Source: DATAES01 sp036493595
Lineage (GTDB): Bacteria; Actinomycetota; Acidimicrobiia; Acidimicrobiales; JACDCH01
Length of the DNA stretch: 64,000 bases
Direction of reading: 5' to 3'
Assembly: GCA_036493595.1 (NCBI GenBank)
Contig: DASXPN010000008.1
Location: 62,001 to 126,000 of the forward strand
Each line of letters opens with the position of its first letter. Positions within the stretch are counted from its first letter, which is position 1. Made by a program: the position numbers and the translations under genes. Positions 1-8,786 of the stretch are shown here, piece after piece. The notes under the pieces are model-generated. The model did no database searches. It had not been told where the DNA came from and saw only the letters and a list, made by a program, of their open reading frames with translations.

Positions 1-163
1 CCTGCTGTCGGTGCGCGTTCGCCGCCACCTCGTACGCACGAGAGATCATCACCGTGCTGGCCTTCGGATGCTGCGCCCGGAACGCGCTCACGAGCGGCGC
101 GATCTCCTCCGCGGTCGGCACGATGTTGCGCCGCCACGGCAGAACCCGGGTGACAGTGGCCAT
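1..163 (-). CDS. relA: RelA/SpoT (p)ppGpp synthetase/hydrolase, N-terminal fragment
   Basis: The gene runs off the left edge; only the first 54 codons are visible. The start is the ATG whose complement lies at 161-163. The peptide has the N-terminal helices seen in actinobacterial bifunctional RelA: a PTAEEIAPLVSAFRAQHPKA stretch, then an ISRAYEVAANAHRQQ stretch that leads into the HD hydrolase domain. The full enzyme makes and degrades the stringent-response alarmone. It lies 54 bases downstream of apt on the same strand, the usual actinobacterial apt-relA order. The catalytic domains are outside the window, so the call rests on this short match plus context. Confidence 0.8.
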   Translation of the reverse strand, partial: MATVTRVLPWRRNIVPTAEEIAPLVSAFRAQHPKASTVMISRAYEVAANAHRQQ

Positions 164-217
164 GTCCGGTCGAGTCTACGGGCACGCGCTCAGCGCACCC
201 GGTAGCGACCTACGGCG

Positions 218-739
218 TCAACACGGGATGAGGGTGAACACGTCCAGATCGGCGAGCCGCTTGCGTCCGCCGAGCGCGTCGATGGCGAGCACGAACGCCA
301 GCCCTTCGACCGTGCCCCCGAGCTTCTCGGCCAACCGCACGGTCGCGGCTGCCGTCCCGCCGGTGGCGAGCACGTCGTCGACGATCAAGACGTGGTCGCC
401 GGGATTGATCGCATCGCGATGGATCTCGAGCAGGTCCGTTCCGTACTCGAGCTCGTACTCCACGCGCTCGATCTCCCACGGGAGTTTGCCCGCCTTGCGG
501 ACCGGCACGAACGCGGCACCGAAGCGGTACGCCACCGGTGCGGCAGCGATGAAGCCACGCGCCTCGATGCCGAGCACACGGTCGACGGGCCGTCCTTCGA
601 AGTGCTCGCAGATCGCGTCGATAGTGGTGCGGAACGCGTCGACGTCCGCCAGCAGCGGCGTGATGTCCTTGAAGGCGACCCCGGGTTGGGGGAAGTCGGG
701 GATGTCGCGGATGTAGGTGCGAAGGTCCTCGACCTTCAC
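218..739 (-). CDS. apt: Adenine phosphoribosyltransferase
   Basis: A 173-residue enzyme that converts adenine and PRPP to AMP in purine salvage. The PRPP-binding loop is clear near residue 120 (VLIVDDVLATGGT), and the N-terminal FPQPGVAFKDITPLL segment is typical of Apt. Length matches the family. The start is GTG at 737-739. It lies between secF upstream (18-base gap) and relA downstream on the same strand, so co-transcription with both is likely. Nothing about the sequence is unusual. Confidence 0.96.
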   Translation of the reverse strand: MKVEDLRTYIRDIPDFPQPGVAFKDITPLLADVDAFRTTIDAICEHFEGRPVDRVLGIEARGFIAAAPVAYRFGAAFVPVRKAGKLPWEIERVEYELEYGTDLLEIHRDAINPGDHVLIVDDVLATGGTAAATVRLAEKLGGTVEGLAFVLAIDALGGRKRLADLDVFTLIPC

Positions 740-757
740 CCGATCACCACGATCCCG

Positions 758-1975
758 TCATCGGCGCTTGCCCTTCTTGCGAGGCCGGGGCGGGATGTTG
801 GTCGCCATCCGCACACCACCGGTGGCCGACGCGGCCGGCACTCGCAATGGTTCCCGTGCCGGCTGACCGTCACCATCGCCCTCACCTTCGCCGTCGCCGT
901 TGCCGGCCCCGACGTCTGCGGCGTCGGTCGACTCGACCAGTTGGGCCTCTTCGGCGCGCCGTGATTGTGTGCGGGACTCGACCCGACGGCGGATGTCGCG
1001 GTAGCGCGGCTCGCGCTCCTTCAGGATGGCGAGCGTCGGTGAGGCGATGAAGATCGACGAGTAGGCGCCGGAGGCGAGACCGATGAGCAGCGCCAACCCG
1101 AACTCCTCCAGCGTCTTCGCGCCGAGGAGGATGGACCCGATGCCGAGCAGCGACATGATCGGGATCAGTGCGGCGATCGACGTGTTCAACGATCGCATCA
1201 GTGTCTGGTTGAGCGACAGGTTGACCATGTCGCTGTACGTCACGCCGTTGGTGGCCGAGACCATGCGAGTGTTCTCGTTGACCTTGTCGAACACGACGAT
1301 GCCGTCGTAGATCGAATAGCCGAGGATCGTCAGCAAGGCCACAACCGTCGCGGGCGTGACCTCCAATCCACTCAACGAGTAGATGCCCACCGTCATGAAC
1401 ACGTCGTGAATCAGGGCGATGAGAGTCGGCACGGCCATCTTGAACTCGAACCGGAGCGTGATGTACAGCGTGATCACGATCAGGAACACGATCAGTGCGT
1501 TGCGCGCCTTGTTGCTGATCTCCTGACCCCAGGACGGGCCGACCTCGTCCCGGCTGACCTGGTCGGCCGTGATACCGGCCTTGGTCGCCAGCGCGTTACG
1601 GACCTGTTCCGACTTCGCGGGATCGAGCGTGTCGGTCTGCACGTTGATGGACCGGCCGCTCTCGCTCGTGACCTCCTGCACCTTCGCGCCGCTCAACCCG
1701 AACGGACCGAGCGCATCGCGCGCCTGGTTGATCGTCATTGTCTTCGACGGGATCTGGAAGATCGCACCGCCTTCGAAGTCGATGCCGAGGTTGAGTCCCC
1801 GCGTGAACAGAGAGACCAACCCGATGATCAGGAAGATCGCCGACAGCGTGAACCACAACTTGGTGCGGCCGACGAAGTCGATTTTCGTCTCGCCGTGGTA
1901 CAAGCGGCCGAGCCGTCCCCGCTTCTTCGCCGCGTGAAGCTCCGCGGCGCCGAAGGCGACGTCCTGCTTGCTCAC
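758..1975 (-). CDS. secF: Protein translocase subunit SecF
   Basis: A 405-residue inner-membrane subunit of the SecDF complex, which uses the proton gradient to help pull exported proteins across the membrane. It shows a first membrane helix (about residues 35-55), the GLNLGIDFEGGAIFQI signature of the SecF family, a periplasmic loop and five C-terminal membrane helices with the SIYDGIVVFDKVNEN motif. The last 70 or so residues are a charged, Gly/Glu-rich and Arg-rich cytoplasmic tail. The GTG start overlaps the secD stop by four bases (GTGA), so translation is probably coupled. The open frame continues upstream but only as the secD gene read out of frame. Confidence 0.96.
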   Translation of the reverse strand: MSKQDVAFGAAELHAAKKRGRLGRLYHGETKIDFVGRTKLWFTLSAIFLIIGLVSLFTRGLNLGIDFEGGAIFQIPSKTMTINQARDALGPFGLSGAKVQEVTSESGRSINVQTDTLDPAKSEQVRNALATKAGITADQVSRDEVGPSWGQEISNKARNALIVFLIVITLYITLRFEFKMAVPTLIALIHDVFMTVGIYSLSGLEVTPATVVALLTILGYSIYDGIVVFDKVNENTRMVSATNGVTYSDMVNLSLNQTLMRSLNTSIAALIPIMSLLGIGSILLGAKTLEEFGLALLIGLASGAYSSIFIASPTLAILKEREPRYRDIRRRVESRTQSRRAEEAQLVESTDAADVGAGNGDGEGEGDGDGQPAREPLRVPAASATGGVRMATNIPPRPRKKGKRR

Positions 1976-3804
1976 CGTCCGGCTCCCGCCGGCGCCACTT
2001 GCGGCTGCTCGGTCGGAACTCGCTCGAGGCCGAGCCCGGCCCGGATCCCGATCCAACGCGCGTTCATGATCCAGCGGTTGCGGGCGAGCAGCGCCACCAT
2101 CGGACGCTTGAAGAAGTAGGCCGTCACGAGGTCGAGCAGGGTCGACAAGCCGAGGAAGAACGCGAAGCCTCGCACCGCACCCACGGTCAACCAGTACAGC
2201 AGGACGGCACCGATGAAGGAGGCGAGGTCGGCGGCGACGATGGTGTGCCACGCCCGCTTGAAGCCGTAGTCGACCGCGGCGCGCACGGTCTTGCCCGTCT
2301 TCACCTCGTCCTTCATGCGTTCGAAGTACACGATGTACGAGTCGGTCGTGACGCCGACGGATACGACGATGCCGGTCACGCCGGACAAGCTCAACGCCAA
2401 GCCCGCGTTGCTGGACAGCCACACGATGATGCAGTAGTTGAGCGCGGCCCATACCGCGAGCCCGAGCACGACGACGATGCCGAGCGCGCGGTAGTAGAGG
2501 ATCATGTAGAGCGCCACCAGCGCGAGACCGACGGCGCCGGCGACGAGGCCGGCATGGAGCGAGTCACGGCCGAGGGTCGCCGAAACCGTCTCGACGCGCT
2601 GCTGCTGCAGCTCGATCGGCAGGGCGCCGTAGTTGAGGACCAGGGCAAGGTCGGATGCAGTCTTGTTGTTGAACGAGCCGCTGATCTCGACCTGCGTGCT
2701 GGTGAACGTCGGCGTCTGCGGTGCCGGGTTCGACTCGACATTGCCGTCGAGCACGATGGCGGTGCTCCCGCCGGGGCACGTCGCGTCGTGGTTGTAGCAG
2801 CGGCCCGACAAGTCGTTGAAGCCTTGAAGGCCGGAATCCTTCAGCGTGAGCTCGACGACCCACGCACCCTGCGGGATGGCCGCTGATGCGCTCGACACCG
2901 CGGTGCCGCCCAAGCCGACCGGGCCGAGCACGGCACACGCGTCGACCTTGCCGTCCTTGTTCTGGTCGTCGGTCGCGACGATGCCCTGATCGTCGGGCGC
3001 GGTGCTGGCGCTGTCGCCCGCCTTCCCGCACGGCAGCGGGTTGACCGGGGCCGTGGTGCTCGGCGCACCCGGCGCCCCGGCGGCCGTCGTCGGCGGCGCG
3101 GGTACGGATCCGCCGGTCGTGTCAGCGGTCGCGGGCGCCGTCGTGTCGGTGCTCGCCGGCTGTTGCGCGGCGCTCAGATGTCCATGCGTCGCGGGCACAC
3201 CGAGGCCGGACTGGCTCGTCGGCGGGATCGTCGGTGAGTTCTGCACCGTGGGCGACGGTGCCTCGGGGGTACCGAGGTCGGTGCTGACGTCGGGTGGGTT
3301 GAGGAGGTCGGTCGTCTGCGTCGGGTCGCCGGTGGACGGCGGCTCGGCGCTCGGACCGGTGGTGGTCGAAGAGGCGCCGTTCGGCGCGACGCAACTGCCG
3401 TACGTGCCGTTCGGATCGAGCGCCTCGTCGTAGGTGGGGTCGGGTTGTCCCGTCGGCAACGACCCGCAGTACGGACGGAACTGGAGCTTCGCGGTCTGGC
3501 CCACCACTTGGATCGCCCGGTCGCGGTCTTTCACTCCCGGCAACGAGACCACGATGAAGTTGCCCTGACGGTCGATCTCGGGTTCGGCCACGCCGAGACC
3601 GTCGACGCGACGGCGGATGATCGAGATGCTCTGATCGAGTTGCGCGTCGGTGGCCTTCTGCCTCGGTGCGAGGACGACGGACGTGCCGCCCTGCAGGTCG
3701 AGCCCGAGCTGTGGTGAGCGTCCGCCCAATGTGAGCGTGTACGTCAGCCAGCCGACCGCGAGGACAACGATGATGACGAGGGAGAGGCTGCGGGTTCGGC
3801 GCAT
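1972..3804 (-). CDS. secD: Protein translocase subunit SecD with a long periplasmic insertion
   Basis: A 610-residue partner of SecF. The N-terminal helix is followed by the LGLDLQGGTSVVL motif (33-45) and the P1 base; the C-terminal half has the QRVETVSATLG segment and a five-helix membrane block with the TTDSYIVYFERMKDE motif. Between about residues 113 and 290 lies a Pro/Ser/Thr-rich, low-complexity insertion with several cysteines. It ends in a calcium-loop-like DQNKDGKVDAC stretch (280-290). Most SecD proteins lack such an insert. The gene overlaps the yajC stop by one base and the secF start by four, giving a yajC-secD-secF operon. Confidence 0.95.
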   Translation of the reverse strand: MRRTRSLSLVIIVVLAVGWLTYTLTLGGRSPQLGLDLQGGTSVVLAPRQKATDAQLDQSISIIRRRVDGLGVAEPEIDRQGNFIVVSLPGVKDRDRAIQVVGQTAKLQFRPYCGSLPTGQPDPTYDEALDPNGTYGSCVAPNGASSTTTGPSAEPPSTGDPTQTTDLLNPPDVSTDLGTPEAPSPTVQNSPTIPPTSQSGLGVPATHGHLSAAQQPASTDTTAPATADTTGGSVPAPPTTAAGAPGAPSTTAPVNPLPCGKAGDSASTAPDDQGIVATDDQNKDGKVDACAVLGPVGLGGTAVSSASAAIPQGAWVVELTLKDSGLQGFNDLSGRCYNHDATCPGGSTAIVLDGNVESNPAPQTPTFTSTQVEISGSFNNKTASDLALVLNYGALPIELQQQRVETVSATLGRDSLHAGLVAGAVGLALVALYMILYYRALGIVVVLGLAVWAALNYCIIVWLSSNAGLALSLSGVTGIVVSVGVTTDSYIVYFERMKDEVKTGKTVRAAVDYGFKRAWHTIVAADLASFIGAVLLYWLTVGAVRGFAFFLGLSTLLDLVTAYFFKRPMVALLARNRWIMNARWIGIRAGLGLERVPTEQPQVAPAGAGR

Positions 3805-4175
3805 TACTCGTCGGTCGTGGAAGCAGCCGGCGTGTCGGCAGTCTCGACGCCGGCGTCGACGACGACGTCAGTGCCGTCGGCGAGGTCGGGTTCGTCGATC
3901 GCTGCTGGCGTCTCGTCCACCGGGACGGGACCCATCCGCCGGGCGATGGCACCCTTGACCACCCGCAACTCGATCCCGGGCGCGACCTCGAGGTTGAGGA
4001 TCTCGTCGTCGATCGAATTGATGGTGCCGAGGATGCCAGAGGTGGTCATCACCTCGTCACCCTCGTGCAAGGTCGTCACCAGGGATCGGTGCGCGCGAAC
4101 CCGCCGCTGCTGCGGAAGGATCACCACCACCCAGGCGATGAGGAGCATGACTACGAGGAAGATGACGCCACCCAT
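3804..4175 (-). CDS. yajC: Preprotein translocase subunit YajC
   Basis: A 123-residue single-pass membrane protein associated with SecDF. The N-terminal helix (about residues 3-20) ends in the family's ILPQQRR-type motif. It is followed by a small domain with EGDEVMTTSGILGTI, which is diagnostic for YajC. The tail after residue 85 is acidic and Thr/Asp-rich and probably disordered. It begins the yajC-secD-secF operon; its TAA stop shares one base with the secD ATG. The upstream neighbour on the strand is tgt, 39 bases away. Confidence 0.94.
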   Translation of the reverse strand: MGGVIFLVVMLLIAWVVVILPQQRRVRAHRSLVTTLHEGDEVMTTSGILGTINSIDDEILNLEVAPGIELRVVKGAIARRMGPVPVDETPAAIDEPDLADGTDVVVDAGVETADTPAASTTDE

Positions 4176-4214
4176 GGCGCGACAACCGTAGCCGCCCGCC
4201 GGAGCCTCCTCGCC

Positions 4215-5315
4215 TCACCCCCAAACTGTGGCGATGGCCTGCCGGAACGCGTCAAACCGCTGTTCCCGGATGGCGACCCGCATCCGCTCGACGAGCCGTA
4301 GGGTCCAGGCGACGTTGTGGACGGTGAGCAGCCGCGGACCGGTCGGCTCCCGCACCGACAGCAGGTGGCGCAGGTAGGCACGGGACCAGCGCCGGCACAC
4401 GCGGCATGAGCACTCGGGGTCGAGCGGCTGGTCGTCGGCCGTGTGCTTCGCGTTGCGGAGGTTGAGCCGGCCGGCATCGGTCAGCACCGTGCCGTGACGG
4501 CCGTGCCGGGTCGGCAGCACGCAGTCGAACAGGTCGACGCCGGCGGCGACCGCCTCCACCAGCCCGGCAGGATCGCCGACCCCCATGAGATATCTGACGC
4601 GATCGCGCGGCAGCACCGCGGTCGCAGCGCGCAACGCGGGCACCATCTCGTCGCGCCGCTCCCCCACGGACAACCCACCAATGGCATAACCGTCGAAGCC
4701 GATGTCGACGGTGCGCGCCGCGCTCTCGACTCGCAACTCTGCGTCGACCCCGCCTTGCACGATGCCGAACAGCGACTGGTCGTCGCGACGATGCGCGGTC
4801 TTGGCCCTCGCCGCCCACGCCGCGGTCCGTTCGACCGCGGTGCGAACTGCGTCCGGTGGTGACGGAAGCGGCGCGCAGACGTCGAGCACCATCTGGATGT
4901 CCGCTCCGAGCTGTTCCTGGATCCGCACCGCTGACTCGGGCGAGAGGCGATGCGTGCTGCCGTCGTAGGTCGAACGAAACGTCGCGCCGTCGTCGTCGAC
5001 CTTCGGCCGCAACGAGAACACCTGGAAGCCGCCCGAGTCGGTGAGCATCGCTCCGGACCAGCCCGTGAACCGATGCAGCCCGCCGACGTCACGAACCACG
5101 TCAGCACCTGGCTTCAACATCAGGTGGTAGGTGTTGGCAAGCAGGATCTCGACATCGAGATCGCGCAGATCGTCGGCATCGAGACCACGGATCGCACCGC
5201 GGGTTCCGACCGGCATGAAGCAGGGTGTGTTGATGACATGGCCATTCGGCAAGCACGCCCGCCCGGTGCGCGCGTCACCGTCGGTGGCGTCGATCGTGAT
5301 GTCGACCGGCTTCAT
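4215..5315 (-). CDS. tgt: tRNA-guanine transglycosylase (queuine tRNA-ribosyltransferase)
   Basis: A 366-residue enzyme that swaps guanine 34 of GUN-anticodon tRNAs for preQ1 in queuosine synthesis. Visible family features are LLANTYHLMLKPG, the DSGGFQVFSL segment with the active-site Asp, the GGLSVGE loop, and the zinc site CSCRVC followed by the downstream His (LLTVHN). I chose the ATG at 5313-5315, 16 bases after the queA stop. The frame stays open 16 codons further upstream, but that would overlap queA. Together with queA it forms a two-gene queuosine unit inserted between yajC and ruvB compared with mycobacteria. Confidence 0.95.
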   Translation of the reverse strand: MKPVDITIDATDGDARTGRACLPNGHVINTPCFMPVGTRGAIRGLDADDLRDLDVEILLANTYHLMLKPGADVVRDVGGLHRFTGWSGAMLTDSGGFQVFSLRPKVDDDGATFRSTYDGSTHRLSPESAVRIQEQLGADIQMVLDVCAPLPSPPDAVRTAVERTAAWAARAKTAHRRDDQSLFGIVQGGVDAELRVESAARTVDIGFDGYAIGGLSVGERRDEMVPALRAATAVLPRDRVRYLMGVGDPAGLVEAVAAGVDLFDCVLPTRHGRHGTVLTDAGRLNLRNAKHTADDQPLDPECSCRVCRRWSRAYLRHLLSVREPTGPRLLTVHNVAWTLRLVERMRVAIREQRFDAFRQAIATVWG

Positions 5316-5331
5316 CGTCTCTGTTCGATCG

Positions 5332-6315
5332 TCATTGCTCGCGCTCGACGAGCATTGCGTCACCGAAGGACAAGAACCGGTAGCCGGACGCGAGCGCTGT
5401 CGCGTAGAGGTCGCGCCATCGGGATCCGATGAACGCGTCGATCAACGCCAGCAGGGTCGTGCGCGGCACGTGGAAGTTGGTGAGCAGCACGTCCACGATC
5501 GCGAATGGGTAGCCGCGCGTGATGAACAGATCCGTGCGTCCCTCCATCGCGCCTGTCGCCGCGGCGGCCTCCAGTGCGCGCACGACGGTCGTGCCGACGG
5601 CGACCACGCGATCTGCGCGCTCGCACGCGGCCAGGGTCGCGTCGGGCACTGTGTACGCCTCGGTGTGCATCGGATGGCTCTCGACGGTGGGCTCGGTGAT
5701 CGGACGAAACGTGTCGAGGCCGATGGCGAGCTCGACCATCGCGACATCGATGCCGGCTGCTCGGCAGCGGTCGAGCACCTCGGCGGTCAGATGCAGCCCC
5801 GCCGTCGGCGCTGCCGCGGAGGTCGGCCGCCGGGCGTACACCGTCTGGTACCGCTCGGGATCGGCGAGCCGGGTGTGGATGTACGGCGGCAGCGGCGCTT
5901 CCCCGGCGGCGTCGAGGTTGCCGTCGACGCTCACCAGCCAGCGACCGTCGCCCAGTGGCTCGCCCACGACGACCTCGACCGAGCCGTCCGCGGAGCTGAG
6001 GCGGATGCCGGAGTGAACCCGCCGGCTCGGGCGCACCAGTGCCTCCCATCCGTCTCCGCTGGGCTCGAGCAGCAACAGCTCGACTTCGCCACCCGTCTCC
6101 TTGCACAACCGCAGTCGGGCCGCCCGCACTCGGGTGTCGTTGACGACGAGGAGGTCACCGGCGCGAAGCAGGTCGGGTAGATCCGCGACGACCCGGTGAG
6201 CGGGAGCGATATCGGGCCCCCGATCCACGAGCAGCCGGGCCGAGTCGCGTGGCTCGACGGGGGTTTGCGCGATTGCGTCCGCCGGGAGCGGATAGTCGAG
6301 CTCGGAGGTGTCCAT
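5332..6315 (-). CDS. queA: S-adenosylmethionine:tRNA ribosyltransferase-isomerase
   Basis: A 327-residue enzyme that transfers the ribosyl part of SAM to preQ1-tRNA, giving epoxyqueuosine. It shows the N-terminal LDYPLPADAIAQTPVEPRD segment, VVNDTRVRAARL, the PPYIHTRLADPERYQTVYA motif and the C-terminal TNFHVPRTTLLALIDAFIG signature. The start is ATG at 6313-6315; the open frame upstream has no homology. The gene is divergent from the sigma-factor gene at 6438, so 6316-6437 should hold both promoters. No preQ1 riboswitch was recognised there. Confidence 0.95.
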   Translation of the reverse strand: MDTSELDYPLPADAIAQTPVEPRDSARLLVDRGPDIAPAHRVVADLPDLLRAGDLLVVNDTRVRAARLRLCKETGGEVELLLLEPSGDGWEALVRPSRRVHSGIRLSSADGSVEVVVGEPLGDGRWLVSVDGNLDAAGEAPLPPYIHTRLADPERYQTVYARRPTSAAAPTAGLHLTAEVLDRCRAAGIDVAMVELAIGLDTFRPITEPTVESHPMHTEAYTVPDATLAACERADRVVAVGTTVVRALEAAAATGAMEGRTDLFITRGYPFAIVDVLLTNFHVPRTTLLALIDAFIGSRWRDLYATALASGYRFLSFGDAMLVEREQ

Positions 6316-6437
6316 TTTCGGTCGGACCGCGCCGACGGCGGCCGCGCCGGACGGGTCGCAGGATTCCCGCTGGCGGAGGACGAACTCTACGACCGCCAGC
6401 GCGTACAGGCGCGCAGAACGAACTGGGGGCGAAGGCT

Positions 6438-7547
6438 GTGGCCGTTCGGGCCGAGCAGTTACCTCAAAATGGGAGCGTCGACCTCGATCGCGACCGCGCG
6501 TTGGTGCTGCGCCACCAAGCCGGAGATCAGTACGCCTTCGACGAGCTGTACCGGCGCTACTTCCCGCGCCTGCACCTCTACTGCCGCCGCCGTGTCGGCG
6601 ACTCACACGTCGCCGAGGAACTCGCGCAAGAAGCGTTCCTCCGGGCGTTGCGAGCGATGCCGGAATTCGCCGGTGACCGCCGCTTCTATCCGTGGATGAC
6701 GGTCATCGCGCAACGGCTGTGCATCGATCATCAACGCCGCGCCGCACGGGTCGAGCCCGCGGCCGACATCGAGTGCGGATCGATCGAGGACGAACACGAG
6801 CATCTCTATGCCGCAGTCGATCACGACTACTTGCACCAAGCGATGGACCGCCTCGCGCCCCGCCATCGCGAGGTGCTCGAGCTTCGCGAGCAGCGGGGTT
6901 GGAGTTACAACCACATCGCCGCCCATCTCGAGGTACCCATCACCACGGTCGAGGCGTTGTTGCATCGCGCCCGCAAGGCGCTTCGGCGCGAGTTCATGGA
7001 CGTGTCATCCGGTGGCCGGCTCGCGGGCGTGCCCATCATCGGCTGGTTGGTGGCGCGTCTCGCTCGCCTCCCGCGACCTTCGACCCGCGTGCAGCCCTCG
7101 ACCGGCGCAACGCTGGCGCCACTCGTCGGACCGGCCGCCGCCTGCTTGATGGCCGTCGGCGTCGTGATCGCGCCGGCCATCGTCGGCGGATCGTCATCGG
7201 CCAGTCCGACGACGATCACAACCGCCACTGCATCGTCCGCGGTGTCGAGCGGTGCGGCCGTCACCGTCATTCCTGCACCGAGCGCGACCGCTCCGACGTC
7301 GACGTCGACGTCCTCGAACGGGTCTCGTGTGCCCGCGTCGCCCCGATCGGACGCGGTCCCCCCGCCGCCGGCCGCGAATGCGGGCGTGGCGCAGGTCTAC
7401 GCCGGCGAGAACGGCACGACGTGGGCACAGCAGCAAGCCGCCGCCCAACCCGTGCAACTCGATGCCGGACCACTCGTACAAGCCGGGGTCGATCCCGCCC
7501 AGATCGTCTCCGACGTCACCGCCACCGTCCTTGGAGGATCACCGTGA
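6438..7547 (+). CDS. ECF-type sigma factor with C-terminal membrane anchor and extracytoplasmic tail
   Basis: A 369-residue protein. Residues 22-98 form sigma region 2 (DELYRRYFPRLHLYC, then RFYPWMTVIAQRLCIDHQRR). Residues 133-188 form region 4 (LAPRHREVLELREQRGWSYN, a helix-turn-helix ending in RARKALRREF). After a short linker comes one membrane helix (about 226-249), then a Ser/Thr/Pro-rich segment and a 120-residue tail predicted to lie outside the cell. No anti-sigma gene lies next to it, so the tail may act as built-in sensor; that is inference. The GTG start was chosen because a purine-rich stretch precedes it and sigma homology starts soon after. Its TGA overlaps the next gene's GTG. 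Confidence 0.8.
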   Translation: MAVRAEQLPQNGSVDLDRDRALVLRHQAGDQYAFDELYRRYFPRLHLYCRRRVGDSHVAEELAQEAFLRALRAMPEFAGDRRFYPWMTVIAQRLCIDHQRRAARVEPAADIECGSIEDEHEHLYAAVDHDYLHQAMDRLAPRHREVLELREQRGWSYNHIAAHLEVPITTVEALLHRARKALRREFMDVSSGGRLAGVPIIGWLVARLARLPRPSTRVQPSTGATLAPLVGPAAACLMAVGVVIAPAIVGGSSSASPTTITTATASSAVSSGAAVTVIPAPSATAPTSTSTSSNGSRVPASPRSDAVPPPPAANAGVAQVYAGENGTTWAQQQAAAQPVQLDAGPLVQAGVDPAQIVSDVTATVLGGSP

Positions 7548-7744
7548 AGCTCCGCCATCGCATCGCTGCACTCGGGATGATGCTCGCGCTCGCCGTCGGC
7601 ATCGGCGCCTCGACCCAAGCGGGCGCGTCGACGCCCGCACCGCGGTCGGCACCTGTCACCGCGCCTCGGTCGACGGGTCCGGCCACCAACGGCTGCGTCG
7701 TGTCCCCCGTACTCGAACTGGCGGTCTGCATCCCCCGCCTCTGA
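7544..7744 (+). CDS. Small secreted two-cysteine peptide coupled to the sigma gene
   Basis: This 66-codon reading frame starts at GTG 7544, four bases inside the sigma-factor gene (GTGA). A strong GGAGG lies 7 bases upstream at 7533-7537. The product has a basic start, a hydrophobic core (about residues 8-22) and an Ala-Gly-Ala region that could be a signal peptidase site near residue 28. The predicted mature part is about 38 residues, rich in Pro, Thr and Ser. It has just two cysteines ten residues apart (CVVSPVLELAVC) close to the C-terminus. I recognise no family. The signal, ribosome-binding site and coupling argue that it is real. A role as ligand or partner of the sigma factor's outer tail is a guess. 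Confidence 0.65.
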   Translation: MKLRHRIAALGMMLALAVGIGASTQAGASTPAPRSAPVTAPRSTGPATNGCVVSPVLELAVCIPRL

Positions 7745-7748
7745 CGCG

Positions 7749-8783
7749 TCAGCCGAAGAGGCCCGGCGCACGTGCGCCGGCGTCGGGGGGTGGCGTCAGC
7801 CCGAGGTGATGCCACGCCGCCGGCGTCGCCACCCGTCCGCGATGGGTGCGCATCAGCAGGCCTTGTTGGATGAGGAAGGGCTCGTACACGTCTTCGACGG
7901 TCTCGTCCGGCTCACCGACCGAGATGGCGAGCGTCTTCAGACCGACCGGTCCGCCACCGAAGCGCGAGCACAACGCGTCGAGCACGGCGCGGTCGACCTT
8001 GTCGAGGCCGCGCTCGTCGACCCCGAACACGGTGAGGCCGGCGCGCGCCGTGGCACCATCGACGACACCGCCGCCGCGCACTTCGGCGAAGTCCCGGCTC
8101 CGCCGCAGGAGCCGGTTGGCGATGCGGGGCGTGCCACGAGCACGGCGGGCGATCTCGTTGGCACCGTGCTCGTCGGCGTGCACGCCGAGAATGCCCGCGG
8201 CCCGCACGACGATGGTCTGGAGATCGTCGACGTCGTAGTAGTCGAGTCGGGCGACCAGCCCGAAGCGGTCTCTCAGCGGGCCGGTGATGAGGCCGGTTCG
8301 CGTCGTCGCACCGACCAGCGTGAAGCGGGGCAGGTCGAGGCGGATCGATCGTGCTGCGGGGCCCTTGCCGAGCACGATGTCGAGCTGGAAATCCTCCATG
8401 GCGGGGTACAGGACCTCTTCGACGGCGCGAGCCAGGCGATGGATCTCGTCGATGAAGAGCACGTCGCCCTCGTCGAGGTTCGTGAGCACGGCGGCGAGGT
8501 CGCCGGCCCGCTCGATGGCAGGACCCGACGTGATGTGCAGGCGCACGCCCAACTCGCCCGCGACGATGTGCGCGAGCGTCGTCTTGCCGAGCCCGGGCGG
8601 CCCCGCGAACAGCAGGTGGTCCGAGGCCTGGCCTCGGGCGCGAGCGGCCTCGAGGATGATCGCCAGGTGCTCCTTGAGCTCTGCCTGCCCGACGAAGTCG
8701 TCGAGCCGGCGGGGGCGCAGGCCGCCTTCGTCCGCGACGTCGTCGCCCTCGACGGGCTCGGGACTCAGCAGTTCCTCACGCAT
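7749..8783 (-). CDS. ruvB: Holliday junction branch migration helicase RuvB
   Basis: A 344-residue AAA+ motor that drives branch migration with RuvA. Walker A is FAGPPGLGKTT, Walker B LFIDEIHRL, with sensor I GATTRTGLI and the RGTPRIANRLLRR arginine-finger region. The C-terminal winged helix contains the EPFLIQQGLLMRTHRGR segment. The ATG lies three bases after the ruvA stop. The ruvC-ruvA-ruvB order is canonical. Its stop sits four bases from the small plus-strand peptide gene, so the two transcripts converge. Confidence 0.97.
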   Translation of the reverse strand: MREELLSPEPVEGDDVADEGGLRPRRLDDFVGQAELKEHLAIILEAARARGQASDHLLFAGPPGLGKTTLAHIVAGELGVRLHITSGPAIERAGDLAAVLTNLDEGDVLFIDEIHRLARAVEEVLYPAMEDFQLDIVLGKGPAARSIRLDLPRFTLVGATTRTGLITGPLRDRFGLVARLDYYDVDDLQTIVVRAAGILGVHADEHGANEIARRARGTPRIANRLLRRSRDFAEVRGGGVVDGATARAGLTVFGVDERGLDKVDRAVLDALCSRFGGGPVGLKTLAISVGEPDETVEDVYEPFLIQQGLLMRTHRGRVATPAAWHHLGLTPPPDAGARAPGLFG

Positions 8784-8786
8784 CGG

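Noticed and set aside
1976..2452. N-terminal 159-codon extension of the secF reading frame
   Set aside because: It lies entirely inside secD in another frame, is Arg/His-rich and has no membrane or SecF features; the GTG at 1975 gives a normal SecF.
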